NCBI GenBank assembly: GCA_905250125.1
Contig: CAJNOL010000635.1
Span: 9,942-73,941 of the forward strand
Length of the DNA stretch: 64,000 bases
Reading direction: 5' to 3'
DNA from: Rotaria sordida
Taxonomy: Eukaryota > Rotifera > Eurotatoria > Philodinida > Philodinidae
In this document: positions 12,401-23,700 of the stretch, piece after piece
Numbering within the stretch: position 1 is the stretch's first letter
Layout of the letters: each line of letters begins with the position of its first letter
Notes under the pieces: model-generated
Database searches by the model: none
Told to the model about the DNA's origin: nothing
Seen by the model: only the letters and a program-made list of their open reading frames with translations
Translations under genes and position numbers: made by a program

Positions 12401-15400
12401 ATTTTTTTTTTCTTTTACAGATTTTCGGTGTTCACGAGAAGCATGTTGTTGTTGTTGTTGTTGTTTTGGCAAATCACGTTTTAATGTATCAGATGGTTCA
12501 CTTGTTCTTTTTACACGATCTAATGAAAGATTATTTGTTCCCTAAAACAAAAAGAAAAGTTTTCATAGGAAAAATTTATTTATTTTTTTTGAATATTATT
12601 AAAATACTTTTTCAGGTAGACCATCTATTCGATCGAATGCTTCAAACATATCACGATATTTTTTAATTCGACGTGTTTGATCACTATCTGGTGGAAGATA
12701 ACGTTTAACAATTGATCCATGAGTCTATTATATATTCATAACAATAGATACAAAATAAATTAGTTCCTTTTTTTTTTTTTACATACCTTATATAAATTGA
12801 GTAAAATCTTAATAGCCAATTCTCGTACTTCACCAGCTAAGAAAATAAACAAAAACATAAGAAAAAAAATTACATTAAATAATAAAGATAAAATATGAAA
12901 TTCGATTCACGTTACAGATTTGCTTAGAAATTTCAATGGAACTAGAGTGAAGGTTCTGAAGTAATAAATCACTTTTAAGCTCGGACTATATTCAATCGAT
13001 AGAGCCTAGCGAGTAGGTAAATGCACTTGAGTGATTCGAGTTGTTGGGTCTTTCTCACTGATATATCGATTTTTTAATGGATTTTTCCTGTAGTGAAATC
13101 ATACTTTTGAATTTTGACCTGAAATTTTATTCACATAAAGATCTCGATTAGAGTAGTTTGTAGAAACAATTTTAGAATTTTTTTCGCTAAGTCTTTCCGA
13201 GATATGAACTTTTTAAAATATAAGCATTTCGTCATAGTTATTGTAAAAAACATCGATATTTTGAAAAGTTCTGAAATTTTTTCTACAAGCTAGTCTAATA
13301 TGGATCTTTATGTTGATAAAATTTCAGGTCAAAATTCAAAAATATGATTTCGCTACAGGAAAAAGTCACTAAAAATTGTATATTTCAGTAACAAAGCCCC
13401 AGCAACCCGAATCACTCCAAGGTATTTTTCTACTCACTAGACCCTATCGATTGAATATAGTTCCAAGTCGAAAGTGATTTATCACTTGGGAATCTTTCCT
13501 TGTAAGATTAAAGTTAACTTTAACATCCTAGCATTATTCTACATTGGAGATATTAATATTCAATCATTTTCATTAATAATATCAATGAAAATGATATAAT
13601 ATTACGTATTAATTCACAAGTAAATCTCAAACATTTTCAAATCGAGAATTAATAGATACTTTAAAGAGCTTAGGCTCACCTTTTATGTGCCCCCATTAGG
13701 AAGCTGCGAGTCCACGTTTTTTTGTGGATCCGGATCTGAGGTTTTTTCCGTCAATACCTGGTGCACTTCGTGTACATGAATAAGTTATCTCATCCGGCGA
13801 GTTGCGGGACCACAAAAATGTGTAGCTTGCCTCAACAAAAAATAAAAGGTCGGATCCGGGCCCCCAAAAAAAATAAAACTTTGGACCCGCTCGGGTCCAA
13901 ATCTGGAAGGACTCCCAGCTTCCTAGTCTCCATACGAAACACTCAAATGAGCATTTAACTCATCGAATAAAACCATCGCTTTAAATCTTTCATTGTAGAA
14001 AAAATTTAGTTCAGAAATCGATATACTTTATCATCGAAATCTGAAGAAGTCTCGTTTGTTTTGTTGATTTAATTACTGAGCTCTATTATGATTTAATATA
14101 CCAATGAACAGCCAGAAAAGCTTGATGCCAATATACTTTCACTATCAATAAGAACTTCAGCAATTGTTACTTATGTCATTACTTTAAGACGTTTAGAATA
14201 TGTCCGACTTGCTTCAATATCACTTTGATAAAAAAAACATTTAGAGAACTCTTTAATAGTATCTTTATTTCGTGTTTCTTTGTCAAATTTGAATGATACT
14301 ATTTCGTTTCACAATCGTAAATGATTCAAATTTTCATGTTTATAGGTACAAATATTCTATCTGAAATTAATTGAATAAAATTATTGTCCAGCGGACTTTT
14401 GTAACATTCTGTACAAGATAATACGTTTGTAGAAAATTTCTTGAGTTCTACTTACCATTATGTTCAACTGCTTGTGCACAAAATTTACTAACATTATCAA
14501 CATTTAAACCATTTTCACCTTTTTTAATATCTAAAACTTTCATTAATTCTTCAATAAGTTCACATCGACTTATAGCTAATCTTGGTGCACATGTTTTATT
14601 AAATGGATAAACACAATAATGTGGTATAATATGTAATGGTTTTAATTCTGGATATGAAGCGGATTCAATAATAGCTTCTTGTGCACGTTGTCTTAAACGT
14701 GCATTTGAATCACCTGTACGTTGTAAAAGAACAGGTAAAACACGTTCTAAACTTGCACTAATATCTTGTCGTTGTATTGAATGACGTCGAACATAATCAT
14801 TCATTAATAAATGAAAAAGTTTAAGTGAATGTAAAAAAATTGCAAGTACATCAACACGAAACATTCGTGCTAGAACAAAACTACCAGCACGTAAATATGC
14901 TCGAGCATCTTCTTGATCACCAGAAAATTTACTTAATATTTGATAAATTTCATCTAATGCTTCTGCACGTTGTGCATGATTTCGATGATAAAGTTTACCA
15001 ATCTTATAAAACAAAAAAAAAATGAGTTTTAAGAAAAATATTTTATACTACTTAGAACAATTCAAAAGTAGTAACGAAGGTAATTTATTTCCAGATAGAA
15101 AGCTTAAGGAAATTTTTTCTTTACATGTAAGGATAATAAAAACAGTGCTCTATTTTTTTCTGTGATATTTGATCATTCTTCAACTGTTACCATAATAAAA
15201 AAATTTTCGATAAGATAGGGTGCGGATCAGGCCTCGAAAGGAGCCGCCTGACCCGGTCCAACGAAACGTTTTGTCGGGTCGTACCGGGCAGAAAAAATTT
15301 GTTAGGCCAGACGAGCCACCTTTTCTGTCGGAGCGCCCGGCCTGACGATTTTATTCTTTTTTGACCTAACTTTTTCTGAGATTTGGCTCACCCTTGAGGG

Positions 15401-18400
15401 AGAATAGGGTTGTAAATGAAGTTTCTTTCGGGCTCGAGCCGGACCGAGTCATAAAAAAGTGGTCCGATTTCGGGACCTGGTGCGGATTAGAATCGCTCAT
15501 GCTGGTCCTGGATCCCACCAAATTTGGGTCTGAAAGTTTTTTGTTAGTCGAACCGGAGTTCAAGAATGTCTAATATCATAACAAACAATTCCTATCGAAA
15601 TTTTATTATTATGATAACAGTTGAAGAATGATCAAATATCACAGAAAAATCGAGCATTGTTTTTATTATTACTACATATAAAGAGAAAATTTTCTTAAGT
15701 TTTTTTATATGAAAATAAAGTATTTATGCCATTATTTTTCGATTGTTCTAAGTAAATATTTTTAAAAATTATTTACCAAATTTTTATCGAATACAACCAT
15801 CATTTGATTTGCTTCAATCATTTCAGCTTGATTTAATTCAGCTGTTGCATCATCATTTGCTGTTACACTTGTTATTCCTGATACACTTTCAGTTTCATCA
15901 TTATTTGCTATTGATATTCCTTGTGATTGTCCAACATCTCCACGATTACGATTACGTAATGTAGGAATAATTTTATCTTCATATGGTGTTGGTGGTTTTT
16001 GATATTCTGGCGAAGTCGAACGAGTTCCATTGACTAGAACATTTGTTCGTGGTGTTGTATTTGTAATGAATTGTACTGGTGATGTTGAAACTTCATGTGA
16101 AGTTGATTGTATACCATAGGCAACAGTCGGTTCAGATGGACGACGATTTTTAACTGGATTTTGTGTACGTACTAAATTAAATTTTATCAAGAAAAATTAT
16201 TTCAATTAGAATAAATAATTACCATGATTTTGTTGCTTTAATGGACGTGAAGGCTAAAATAGAGATCAGAAAATAAATGAACAAAACAGAACACCATCGT
16301 TATTTTTGAAAGTAAATAAAAACAAAAACAAAACAATCATGCAAACAAGTGTTGGTGATTAAAGAAAAATAAAAGAACCCATCACAATAATATTCAATGT
16401 GAAAGAATAAATCAATACAAATTATGTAAAATATAAAATTATCAAATTACCATATCAACTATTTCTATCTCTTGTTCAGAATCATCATGTTGTTGTTCAT
16501 TATATTCACTTTCCTGTAAACGCTTTAAAAATTCGGTACCTTCACCACCCTCCTATGGAGATATACATTCTTATTTAATTAAAATATTGATTGTATGACA
16601 AAAACAAAAAAGAAGAAAAGAATAACAATAAAAATTCAATGTTTTACTTACAATAACAATATCAAGTAAATTGAGTACTTGAAGTTGTTTATATGTTTCA
16701 GCACGATAAAGTTCGATTTTTTCCTTTTTTGCTTTTGCTATTTCATAATCTTCGTCCTAAAATTGATAATTAAAATTTATTTCAAGTTATTTTATGATAG
16801 CATAGTCGATAAGATGAATTACTAAAAGAGATTTATCATGTTTGAATTCGTATTTTGAGTATGTAGAGAGAACTATAGGGGTTCTAATTTTCTTTTTTTT
16901 TAGACATTCAATGTTCAAAAACTTCCGATTCTTTTGATCGTTATTAAAATTGAATCGATTTTCAAATATTAAATATCTCAAAGAAAATAGAAATAATCAA
17001 TCCTTTCAGAATTAACTTACGAGGAAACCTTCCGAGATGACAAAAAGCTTTTGAGCCTAAATTTTGTCCATAAGTAGAGAATATATAGACTAGAAAAAGC
17101 CTTAGAGGATATGGACCCAAGTTGAGATTTGACTGAAATATCGGCTTTTTACTATAGTTTTCCTAATTGACCCCTTTTTTCCCATAAAATCAAAGTTTCG
17201 AGTTTTGACGTGAAACTTTGCCCATATCAAGAGCTCATCTACAAAGTTTCAGGATTTTTGGATTAAGCATTCTCGAGATATGAGTCTGTTAGCATAACCA
17301 CAGTTTTTTACGGATATTGTTGTATGCATGAATATTTTGAAAACATTATATCTCGGAAATGCTTAGTCCAAAAATCCTGAAACTTTGTAGATGAGCTACT
17401 CTAGTTGACCTCTTGATATGGGCAAAGTTTCACGTCAAAACTCGAAATTTTGATTTTATGAGAAAATGGAATCAATTAGGAAAACTATAGTAAAAAGCCG
17501 ATATTTCAGTCAAATCTCAACTTGGACCCATATCCTCTAAGACTTTTTCTAGTCTATATGTTCTCTACTTATGGACAAAATTTAGGCTCAATAGCTTTTT
17601 GACACCTCGGAAGGTTCCCTCGTTAGTTGAGAGATTCTTTCTATTAGGAAGCTGCGAGTCCACGTTTTTGTGGAGCCGGACTTAATCGGATCCAAATCCG
17701 AGGTTATTTCCATCAATACCTAGCACCCTTCGTGTCCACGGATAAGAGAAGGATCAAGGTTTCAGCTATTTATTCGCTACTCTCAGAAAAAACTCAACAT
17801 ACAGTTATATCTTGTTGCTGGATTTCTCATCCGGGAAGCAGCGGGTCCACAAAAACGTGTAACCGTGCCTAACAAAAAATAAAAATAAAAGGTTAGATCC
17901 AAACCCGAAAAAAGAATAAAAATTTGGATCCGGACCCACAACTCCCTACTTTCTACATGTCAAAAATATGAGCTTAAAAGTGATAAATCACTTCTAGATG
18001 CGTCGTAATGGATGCTAAACATTTTCGAGCGCCTGAAATGCTGATGTTTCAGTTAGCCTATAATTTTAGGAATGTTTTTATCTCAGTTACCTCTTTGTGC
18101 ACAAGCTAAGTACAATAGTTATTTTACTGTACTCAAATAACTTACATGTAATATTAACAGACTACATCAATAAACATCACAAATCCTCTTCGAAGGACAA
18201 TGTGCCTGATGTAGGAGACGAGTCCTATGGTTTTGAGCTGAAAATCTTTAATAATGTCTTTTTAAATCCTCAAAATCGTTTTGATTTTCTGAAAAAATCT
18301 TCTTACTTAAAAATTATGGAAATAAATGAGAGAATAGAAAACATGAGGTCTTCAATTCCAAGAAGTTACATCAAAGTCTTACCACGTTGTGTGTTTGTTC

Positions 18401-20501
18401 GCACTAATGCCAGTTTATCGGTCCGAAAACAACTATTCAAGTACTGCGGTAGGCTAGTGATCAGAAGATAGCTCACTATTTAAGTATCTAACTATACGTA
18501 TATCATATTTCATGATTGATTTTATTAAACTAAGTTCTGCTTTCTCCTATGACACTTCTTGCATTAATAATCGAAGAAAATATTGTATTTTATTTTTAAA
18601 CATACTTTAATAGCTTGCCGTTTTTCAACTTCATATCGAGCAAGTCGTTCACCAATCTGAATAAAATAAAAATCGAAATTATATTATAATTCAATAATTT
18701 TCATATACATTGATTAGTTCTTGTATGGCTTGTTTAAATTTTCGAGCTTGATCAAAATTTTCATCTAAATATTTATAATAATTAATAAAAATAAAAAAAG
18801 AAAATCAGAAGAATAATTATTTCATTTTACCATGTACATATTCTTGTTTTTTACGATCTAAATTTTTAATAATCACAGCTATTTCAGGATCTTGATACAT
18901 TGCAAATGCTAGATCATCAACTATTGATATTTGATCAGATCTTATAAAATAATTTTAAATTAAAAAAAAAAAAAGAAGAATTTTAAATTCGTTCATTTAC
19001 TTATTTGAATTCGAATCATATTGATCATCATGATTTTCATGCGACTAAAATTTAGATAAATATATATTCAATACAAATTCAATAGATGTCACTTCTTCAT
19101 TGTTCTACTAACTGATTCTTTTTAAAAATACTTATTCTTTTCTCCTTTCATTACATTATTTATGTTCATGATAATTTGATAGCATTTGATTGAGATTTCA
19201 ATTCTATCGAAAATTATTTCATTACTGCTTTCAATGATATGCTAAATGATGAAGTTAGTAGCAGAAAAAGTTTGTTGATTTTTGAAATATGTAGATCGAA
19301 TTTCAATTACAGAGAGCCATACAAGTAGTGTTTTATTCAAATTTCCTCTTCCGAAGGGGCAATTTAAAGACTCCTGGAAAGTGAACACTTGTTTTTTTTT
19401 AGAACACAGACACATAGTACAATAACCAGAAACTTCGGAATGGCCAACACGATTTGTTGGAGAGCCACCATTTCCCTTTGGGCCTAATGCTGGATAAAGT
19501 TCTGCATACAAGTTGTTCATATGCACTGTATCTTATCGCAAAGTTTTATTTCCAAGATCTCGTTTCTTTATATAGTTCTTGATGACATCATCAATGATTC
19601 AAAAAAGTAAACATCATAGATATGTTCATGACTTTTATTTTGGCAGAATTTAAGTAGTTCCTTTCTAACAGAACGCAAAAAGAAAAATTCTGTTTCGATG
19701 GAGAAAATGAAAATTCTCCATGGATAAAGAGTGTCATGATTTGACCTTCAATTGGACTTGATTTTATTAAAGTTTTTTTAACTTCTGATGTTCTTTCAAA
19801 AAAAAAGAAAAAGAAATATAGACAAAAATTTTTCTTACCTTGTCAATATCATTACCGAGTAAATTAATTGCAATAATGCTTACCTAATAATATAAAATTA
19901 TTTAAAATATTATTTATTTTAACATATTCTATCCTACTTGATTATGTACATTATATCGATTCGTATAATTTTTATGTATAATTAATTTTAAGAAAGAACC
20001 ATCAGCATCAACATGTATTGATTTAAGTTCACGTGATTTAAAATCTGTTCGTTCATTACTTGATAATTCAATATAACTAGAAAAACAAAAAACAAAAGAA
20101 AAAAACATCGAAAAATAAAATCTTTCAAAATTAATTAAGATTTAAATTTTTACCCTAAACGAGTATAACGTGCATTTTCATATTTCAAGTATTCATCTGA
20201 TGAACTATCGCCAATAAGAAATTCAATTTTTGATGCTTAAATAAATTATATAAATAATTAAGAAAAATTTTGACAAAAAAAAAATGTTAAAAGTACCAAT
20301 TAAAAATTGATGAGAAAGTAATTGAACACGTTTTAAACGTACGTATTTTTCAAATTGAAGAATAAGTTCTTGTGGATATGGACAAAGTCGACTACTTTGC
20401 CAACCATTTACAAATGGTCCATGATGATATAATTCACTAGCTGGATGTTGTTCATCAGCACTTGATGAATAAACAACTTGAAATTGAACTTTTCTTGTCA
20501 T
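9447..20501 (-). CDS. CEP104: Centrosomal protein of 104 kDa (cilium-tip TOG protein), about 20 exons
   Basis: The spliced product is about 940 residues, near the 925 of the human protein. Exons read (high to low coordinate): 20501-20297, 20235-20154, 20076-19938, 19884-19839, then approximately 19045, 18940, 18764, 18657, 16757, 16553, 16254, 16174-15775, 15002-14458, 12840, 12725, 12541, 12359, 10047, 9881, and 9555-9447. The N-terminus carries the jelly-roll fold (GWQSSRLCPYPQELILQFE; ASKIEFLIG). A coiled coil follows (LDDLAFAMYQDPE; DYEIAKAKKEKIELYRAE). A TOG domain spans the 15002 exon and the next two (VLPVLLQRTGDSNARLR; GEVRELAIKILLNLYK; KRYLPPDSDQTRR). The C-terminal zinc-finger array has CIFCGE, CQECNQ, CSRC and RCPLCH, with EHLMG between. 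In characterised species the protein binds EB1 and tubulin at ciliary tips. Large introns hold foldback and TIR elements. Two CAA tracts encode short poly-Gln. Identity is secure; some splice sites are approximate. Confidence 0.95.
11144..11726. repeat. Foldback element in the CEP104 intron spanning about 10048-12256
   Basis: Arms of about 280 bp run inward from TTTTCAACTGATCAATT near 11144 and end at its inverted copy near 11710-11726. Near the centre, TCTCGAG/ATATCTCGAG blocks flank a short loop at about 11430. The inner arms share the phrase AATATTCTTTTGAGCT (inverted near 11375). The rest of this 2.2-kb intron, including the short frames around 10703-10939, shows nothing I can identify. 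Confidence 0.85.
12945..13505. repeat. Foldback element in the CEP104 intron spanning about 12841-14457
   Basis: The arms of about 260 bp match after inversion. ATATTCAATCGATAG near 12988 is inverted near 13444-13458. TTTTGAATTTTGACCTGAAA near 13107 is inverted near 13320-13340. AATAAATCACTTTT near 12963 is inverted near 13468-13484. The centre carries TTTCCGAGATATGAAC, similar to the cores of the foldbacks at 11.4 and 17.3 kb. There is no coding capacity. Confidence 0.85.
13699..13923. mobile_element. Small TIR element, family A copy 1 (TA-flanked)
   Basis: It starts GGAAGCTGCGAGTCC and ends with the inverse of GGAAGCTGGGAGTCC, one mismatch in 15, with TA immediately outside both ends. It is GC-rich against its intron and internally repeats phrases such as GGATCCGG and TGGACCCG. 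A second, diverged copy sits at 17647-17953. The size (225 bp), TIRs and TA flanks fit a non-autonomous Tc1/mariner-like MITE; that superfamily is inferred from the TA flank alone. Confidence 0.7.
15030..15765. repeat. Foldback element filling almost the whole CEP104 intron 15003-15774
   Basis: The arms begin a few tens of bases from each splice site. ACTTAGAACAATT near 15050 is inverted as TTGTTCTAAGT near 15743-15753. GATATTTGATCATTCTTCAA near 15166 is inverted near 15615-15640. CAGTTGAAGAATG and CTTAAG blocks match likewise. Each arm is about 190 bp. The loop has been replaced by a GC-rich insert (15216-15588). Both splice sites of the host intron remain intact. Confidence 0.85.
15216..15588. 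mobile_element. GC-rich repeat family B, copy 1, in the loop of a foldback
   Basis: A GC-rich block bounded by the two AT-rich foldback arms. It shares a long segment with 30160-30430, including TGACGATTTTAT, TTTTTGAC(C/G)TAACTTTTTC, TTTGGCTCAC, CTCGAAA, and CCGATTTCG followed by GAC. Terminal repeats are unclear. No protein-coding frame is recognised. Confidence 0.6.
17017..17625. repeat. Foldback element with very similar arms in the CEP104 intron 16.76-18.60 kb
   Basis: Arms of about 280 bp run from TTACGAGG near 17019 to its inverse CCTCGTTA near 17618. They match closely: AAAATCCTGAAACTTTGTAG near 17370 is inverted near 17240, and GCCGATATTTCAGTCAAATC near 17495 is inverted near 17130. 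The core has TTCTCGAGATATGAG and its partner ATATCTCGGAAATG. This is the best-preserved pair of arms among the foldbacks, so probably the youngest. Confidence 0.9.
17647..17953. mobile_element. Small TIR element, family A copy 2 (TA-flanked)
   Basis: The left end is the same GGAAGCTGCGAGTCCACG as in copy 1 at 13699. The right end is a degraded inverse (AGAAAGTAGGGAGT). TA lies directly outside each end. Relative to copy 1 it contains an extra segment of about 80 bp around 17735-17815. It sits only about 20 bp beyond the 17.0-17.6 kb foldback. Confidence 0.65.
18097..18471 (+). CDS. Unidentified 124-codon ORF nested antisense in a CEP104 intron
   Basis: An open frame on the strand opposite CEP104. 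Its composition is protein-like and less biased than neighbouring intronic frames (mixed Asp, Glu, Arg, Ser; no homopolymers). The stretch from about residue 40 to the end reads as a plausible soluble domain with basic clusters (SYIKVLPRCVFVRTNAS; SVRKQLFKYCGRL). No motif is recognised. No promoter, splice partner or polyadenylation signal was established. It may be a fragment of an unrecognised transposon protein, a nested gene, or chance. Confidence 0.25.
   Translation: MHKLSTIVILLYSNNLHVILTDYINKHHKSSSKDNVPDVGDESYGFELKIFNNVFLNPQNRFDFLKKSSYLKIMEINERIENMRSSIPRSYIKVLPRCVFVRTNASLSVRKQLFKYCGRLVIRR
19046..19838. other. CEP104 intron without recognised content
   Basis: A 793-bp intron between the exons ending at 19839 and starting at about 19045. 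It includes a 94-codon same-strand frame (19242-19526) with no motif, no homology to CEP104 and no splice partners. No foldback arms were found, unlike the other large introns of this gene. Confidence 0.5.
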
Positions 20502-20749
20502 GAACTTTTATTTTTTATTCATAATAATTAAATAGATCGTTTATCGTGACGACATTAATCAAATTCAATAGAATATTTTTGCTTAGTTCTATCCTCTATA
20601 AATTCTAGAAATGCAATTATTAAAGAGGTTGTCGAGAAATTTTTTATTCGTTCTTTTATGTTATTGCACAATCGACCAATAATACCATTTTGTCAAAAAG
20701 GTGGTTTTTTGACTGAAAGTATCCTTAGTTTAATAAAACAAAAGAAACA
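20502..20749. promoter_or_regulatory. Probable bidirectional promoter between CEP104 and PRKDC
   Basis: Only 248 bp separate the two divergent start codons. The interval contains a CCAAT box on the + strand at about 20676 and AT-rich stretches. No clear TATA element is positioned for either gene. A shared bidirectional promoter is inferred from spacing. Neither transcription start is visible from sequence. Confidence 0.6.
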
Positions 20750-23700
20750 ATGACTGATAGTTCATCGGCCTCGAATTTTGATAATTATATTGCTGAATTA
20801 CATGAAAATCTTGATCGACTTCGTGATATGTCAGATGTTGATGAACAATCATCAACAATTGTTGCTGATCTTGCACAAGCTTATTCTGAACATCCATCGC
20901 CAATGCAAATAGGTGATGAACATAATTAAAAAAAAAGAAAAAGAAACAAGAAAAAAATCTAATTAAATTTTTTTTTCAATTTTAAGCTATGTGTTTATCA
21001 GCTTTATTTTGTGGTCAAAAGAACATTCTCACATTTCTTCGACGTTCAAGTTCAAAAACTGAAGTAATAAATATGTTTTTCATAAAACAAAAAACAAGAA
21101 AAGTTAACTTCTTAAACTTTAATTTTTTAGTTAAAAAAAACTAAAGTTGAAATTTTACAATTTCTAAAATTTTTTGTTGAAAGTGCTGGTGTAAAAATTT
21201 TACCACATGTTGTTGAACTTAAAACAGTTCTTCTAACAATTTTTAATGTCGATAATGCATCTGATGTACGAGCAGCTATATTTCCTGTTTTATCACAAGT
21301 AAATATTGAAAATTATTTTTTTGTTTTTCGATATAAAAAATTACTTGGTTTAGTTAATGGAATTAAGTGCTGGTTGTTCAGATATGCAAAATGAAGTCGA
21401 CAAAATGGCTACAACTTTTCTAGATCAAATTGGGCTTCAAAGTTCAAAAACGACAGCAACAAGTTAATTGATTATTTCATAATAGAAGGAGATTAAGGTT
21501 TCTGTTTTATTTTTTGTATTTAGTCAAAGGACTTTGTTTGGCATTTCTTGGTTTATTATGTAAATTTTTTCCAGAACATATGAGAAAATATGCAGATCCA
21601 CTTTTACTTGGTCAATATTTGAAATATTTACACGAACAAGTAAGAATATGCAATAGTAAAATAATAAATAAAAAGCATCATATCATTCTCTGATAGACAA
21701 CTGTGATTTTTATTAATTCTATGAGAAATCATGTAAAGCATATTTCGGGTTTACCAATAAATGTCTTTTAGATAATATACGTTAACAAAAATCTGATTTT
21801 TGAATTTGTCGAAATCAAAACTCCTAGATGAAATCGGACATATCGAGCAATAGAACTTTTCTTGGATTTATTTAACAAAAGAAGTGAATTATGCAATGCA
21901 ATATAATTGCAAATCACTTATTGTTTTTTTTTTGAATTTCCAAAATTGAACTGCAGATGGCATTACAATCAAATTTGATTACATGCCAAAATCGAGATTA
22001 GAACATGTTTTCTAAAAATATTTATTATACATATTTTCAAAAATTTTTTTAGTTAGTCAAAGATGTTAAATTTGAAATGTTAATTGCGGCAGGTGCAATA
22101 GAAGGTCTTGTTAATTATCTTGTTAATTTTACTCCATCATCAACACCTGGTAAAGTTTTTCTTCTTTTATAATTATGAAAATAAATAAATCGAAATTTTC
22201 CTATTCTTTATATTTCAATATAGTTCATTCACAACCACCTGTTGTGCGAAGTAAAACTAAAGAAGATGATAAACGTTATAACGAAGAACGAATACGATGT
22301 GAATCAGATTTAAAACGTATTTATATTTATGCAGCACGTGCAATACAAACACAAGATCAAACTAATTTAAATCGATATGCATTAGTTAAAGGTACACTAA
22401 AACTGCTTTTGTTTCTTTTCTTTTTCATTAATAAAATTATATTTTAGCTGGTCTTGAATTATTTGCTCAACATTCAACTTTATTTACTGAATATCTTTAT
22501 GATGATTATCCTGAAATACTTCGATGTATTCGAGCATGGAATGCACATGATAATTATGATGTCAAAAAAGTAGCTCAACGTGCATATGATACTTTTTTAC
22601 TTGGAGTAAAAATTTAAAACAAAATTTTTTTAAAATGTTATATTTCTTTTTTCTAGGTTGCTAATGCATTAAAAGAAACAAATGTTAAAACACCAGAAGA
22701 ACGTCGTCGTGCTGTACAAGTTTTTCAATATTTTATTAAAGAATTTCGAGATAAAATTGATACACCTGAATTAGAAATTAAAGATTTAGCAATGGGAATT
22801 CGTGGTTATGGAATATTTGCTAATGTAAGATTATTCTATTAAATATTGCAATTTGTTCTTTTCGGGAGTTTCATGTTTTTTTGTTTTATTTTTATAAATT
22901 AAATCATTTAAATTGTATATTGTTTACATCATTGTAGCAGATAGAACTCATAAGATTGAAAATGCCTAGTTCTTTTTTTTTTATTGGATTATCTGGGATT
23001 CGATCCAATGAAATTTTCATATTTCGAATATATAAAATTTGAATAATTATTTTGTTGTTTTTTTTTTATTCTATAGGCCTGTAAACTTTATGGTACAGAA
23101 GAAGATGTTAAATTTATGTTTGTTGGTCTTATTCAACGTTGTGAACAAATAGCAATGCCAACAGTAACATTATCACAAGCAATGGATATATTTGATGAAC
23201 GTTTTTATGGATTACCTAATTTAATTGATGCTCTTTCAGCTATTATTATTGAAATGACAAATGTAAGAATAAAAAAATAAAAAGCAAACTTTTTTTTGTT
23301 TTTTGAAAATAAAATTTATTTAATTAGATTGGTGAAGAATTTCTTGGTCCACTTGAACGTTTAACTGTTATGACAATTGATTATTATCCACGTTATCAAC
23401 CAAAACCACAAGCAACAACATGTTCATCTGTAATTAAAATGATTTTAGCTTTACAAACAAAACCAAATTCATATAAACCATTTATATCACGAATTGGTAA
23501 TTTTCTTTGAATAAAAAATAAACAAAATAAATTTTTTTTTCTTGTTTTCGTTTTTTTTAGTAACTCAAGCACTTATTCGTTGTTGTTCACATCCATTAAA
23601 ATCAACTGTTGAACAACAATTAGAAAATTATGAACCAGATATATCAGAAGATAAATTTAAATCTCTTCTATCAATTGGAAAAACAATTACATATGAAAAT

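Noticed and set aside
19242-19526. 94-codon minus-strand frame inside the 19.0-19.8 kb CEP104 intron
   Set aside because: It does not match CEP104, has no splice partners in phase and shows no motif.
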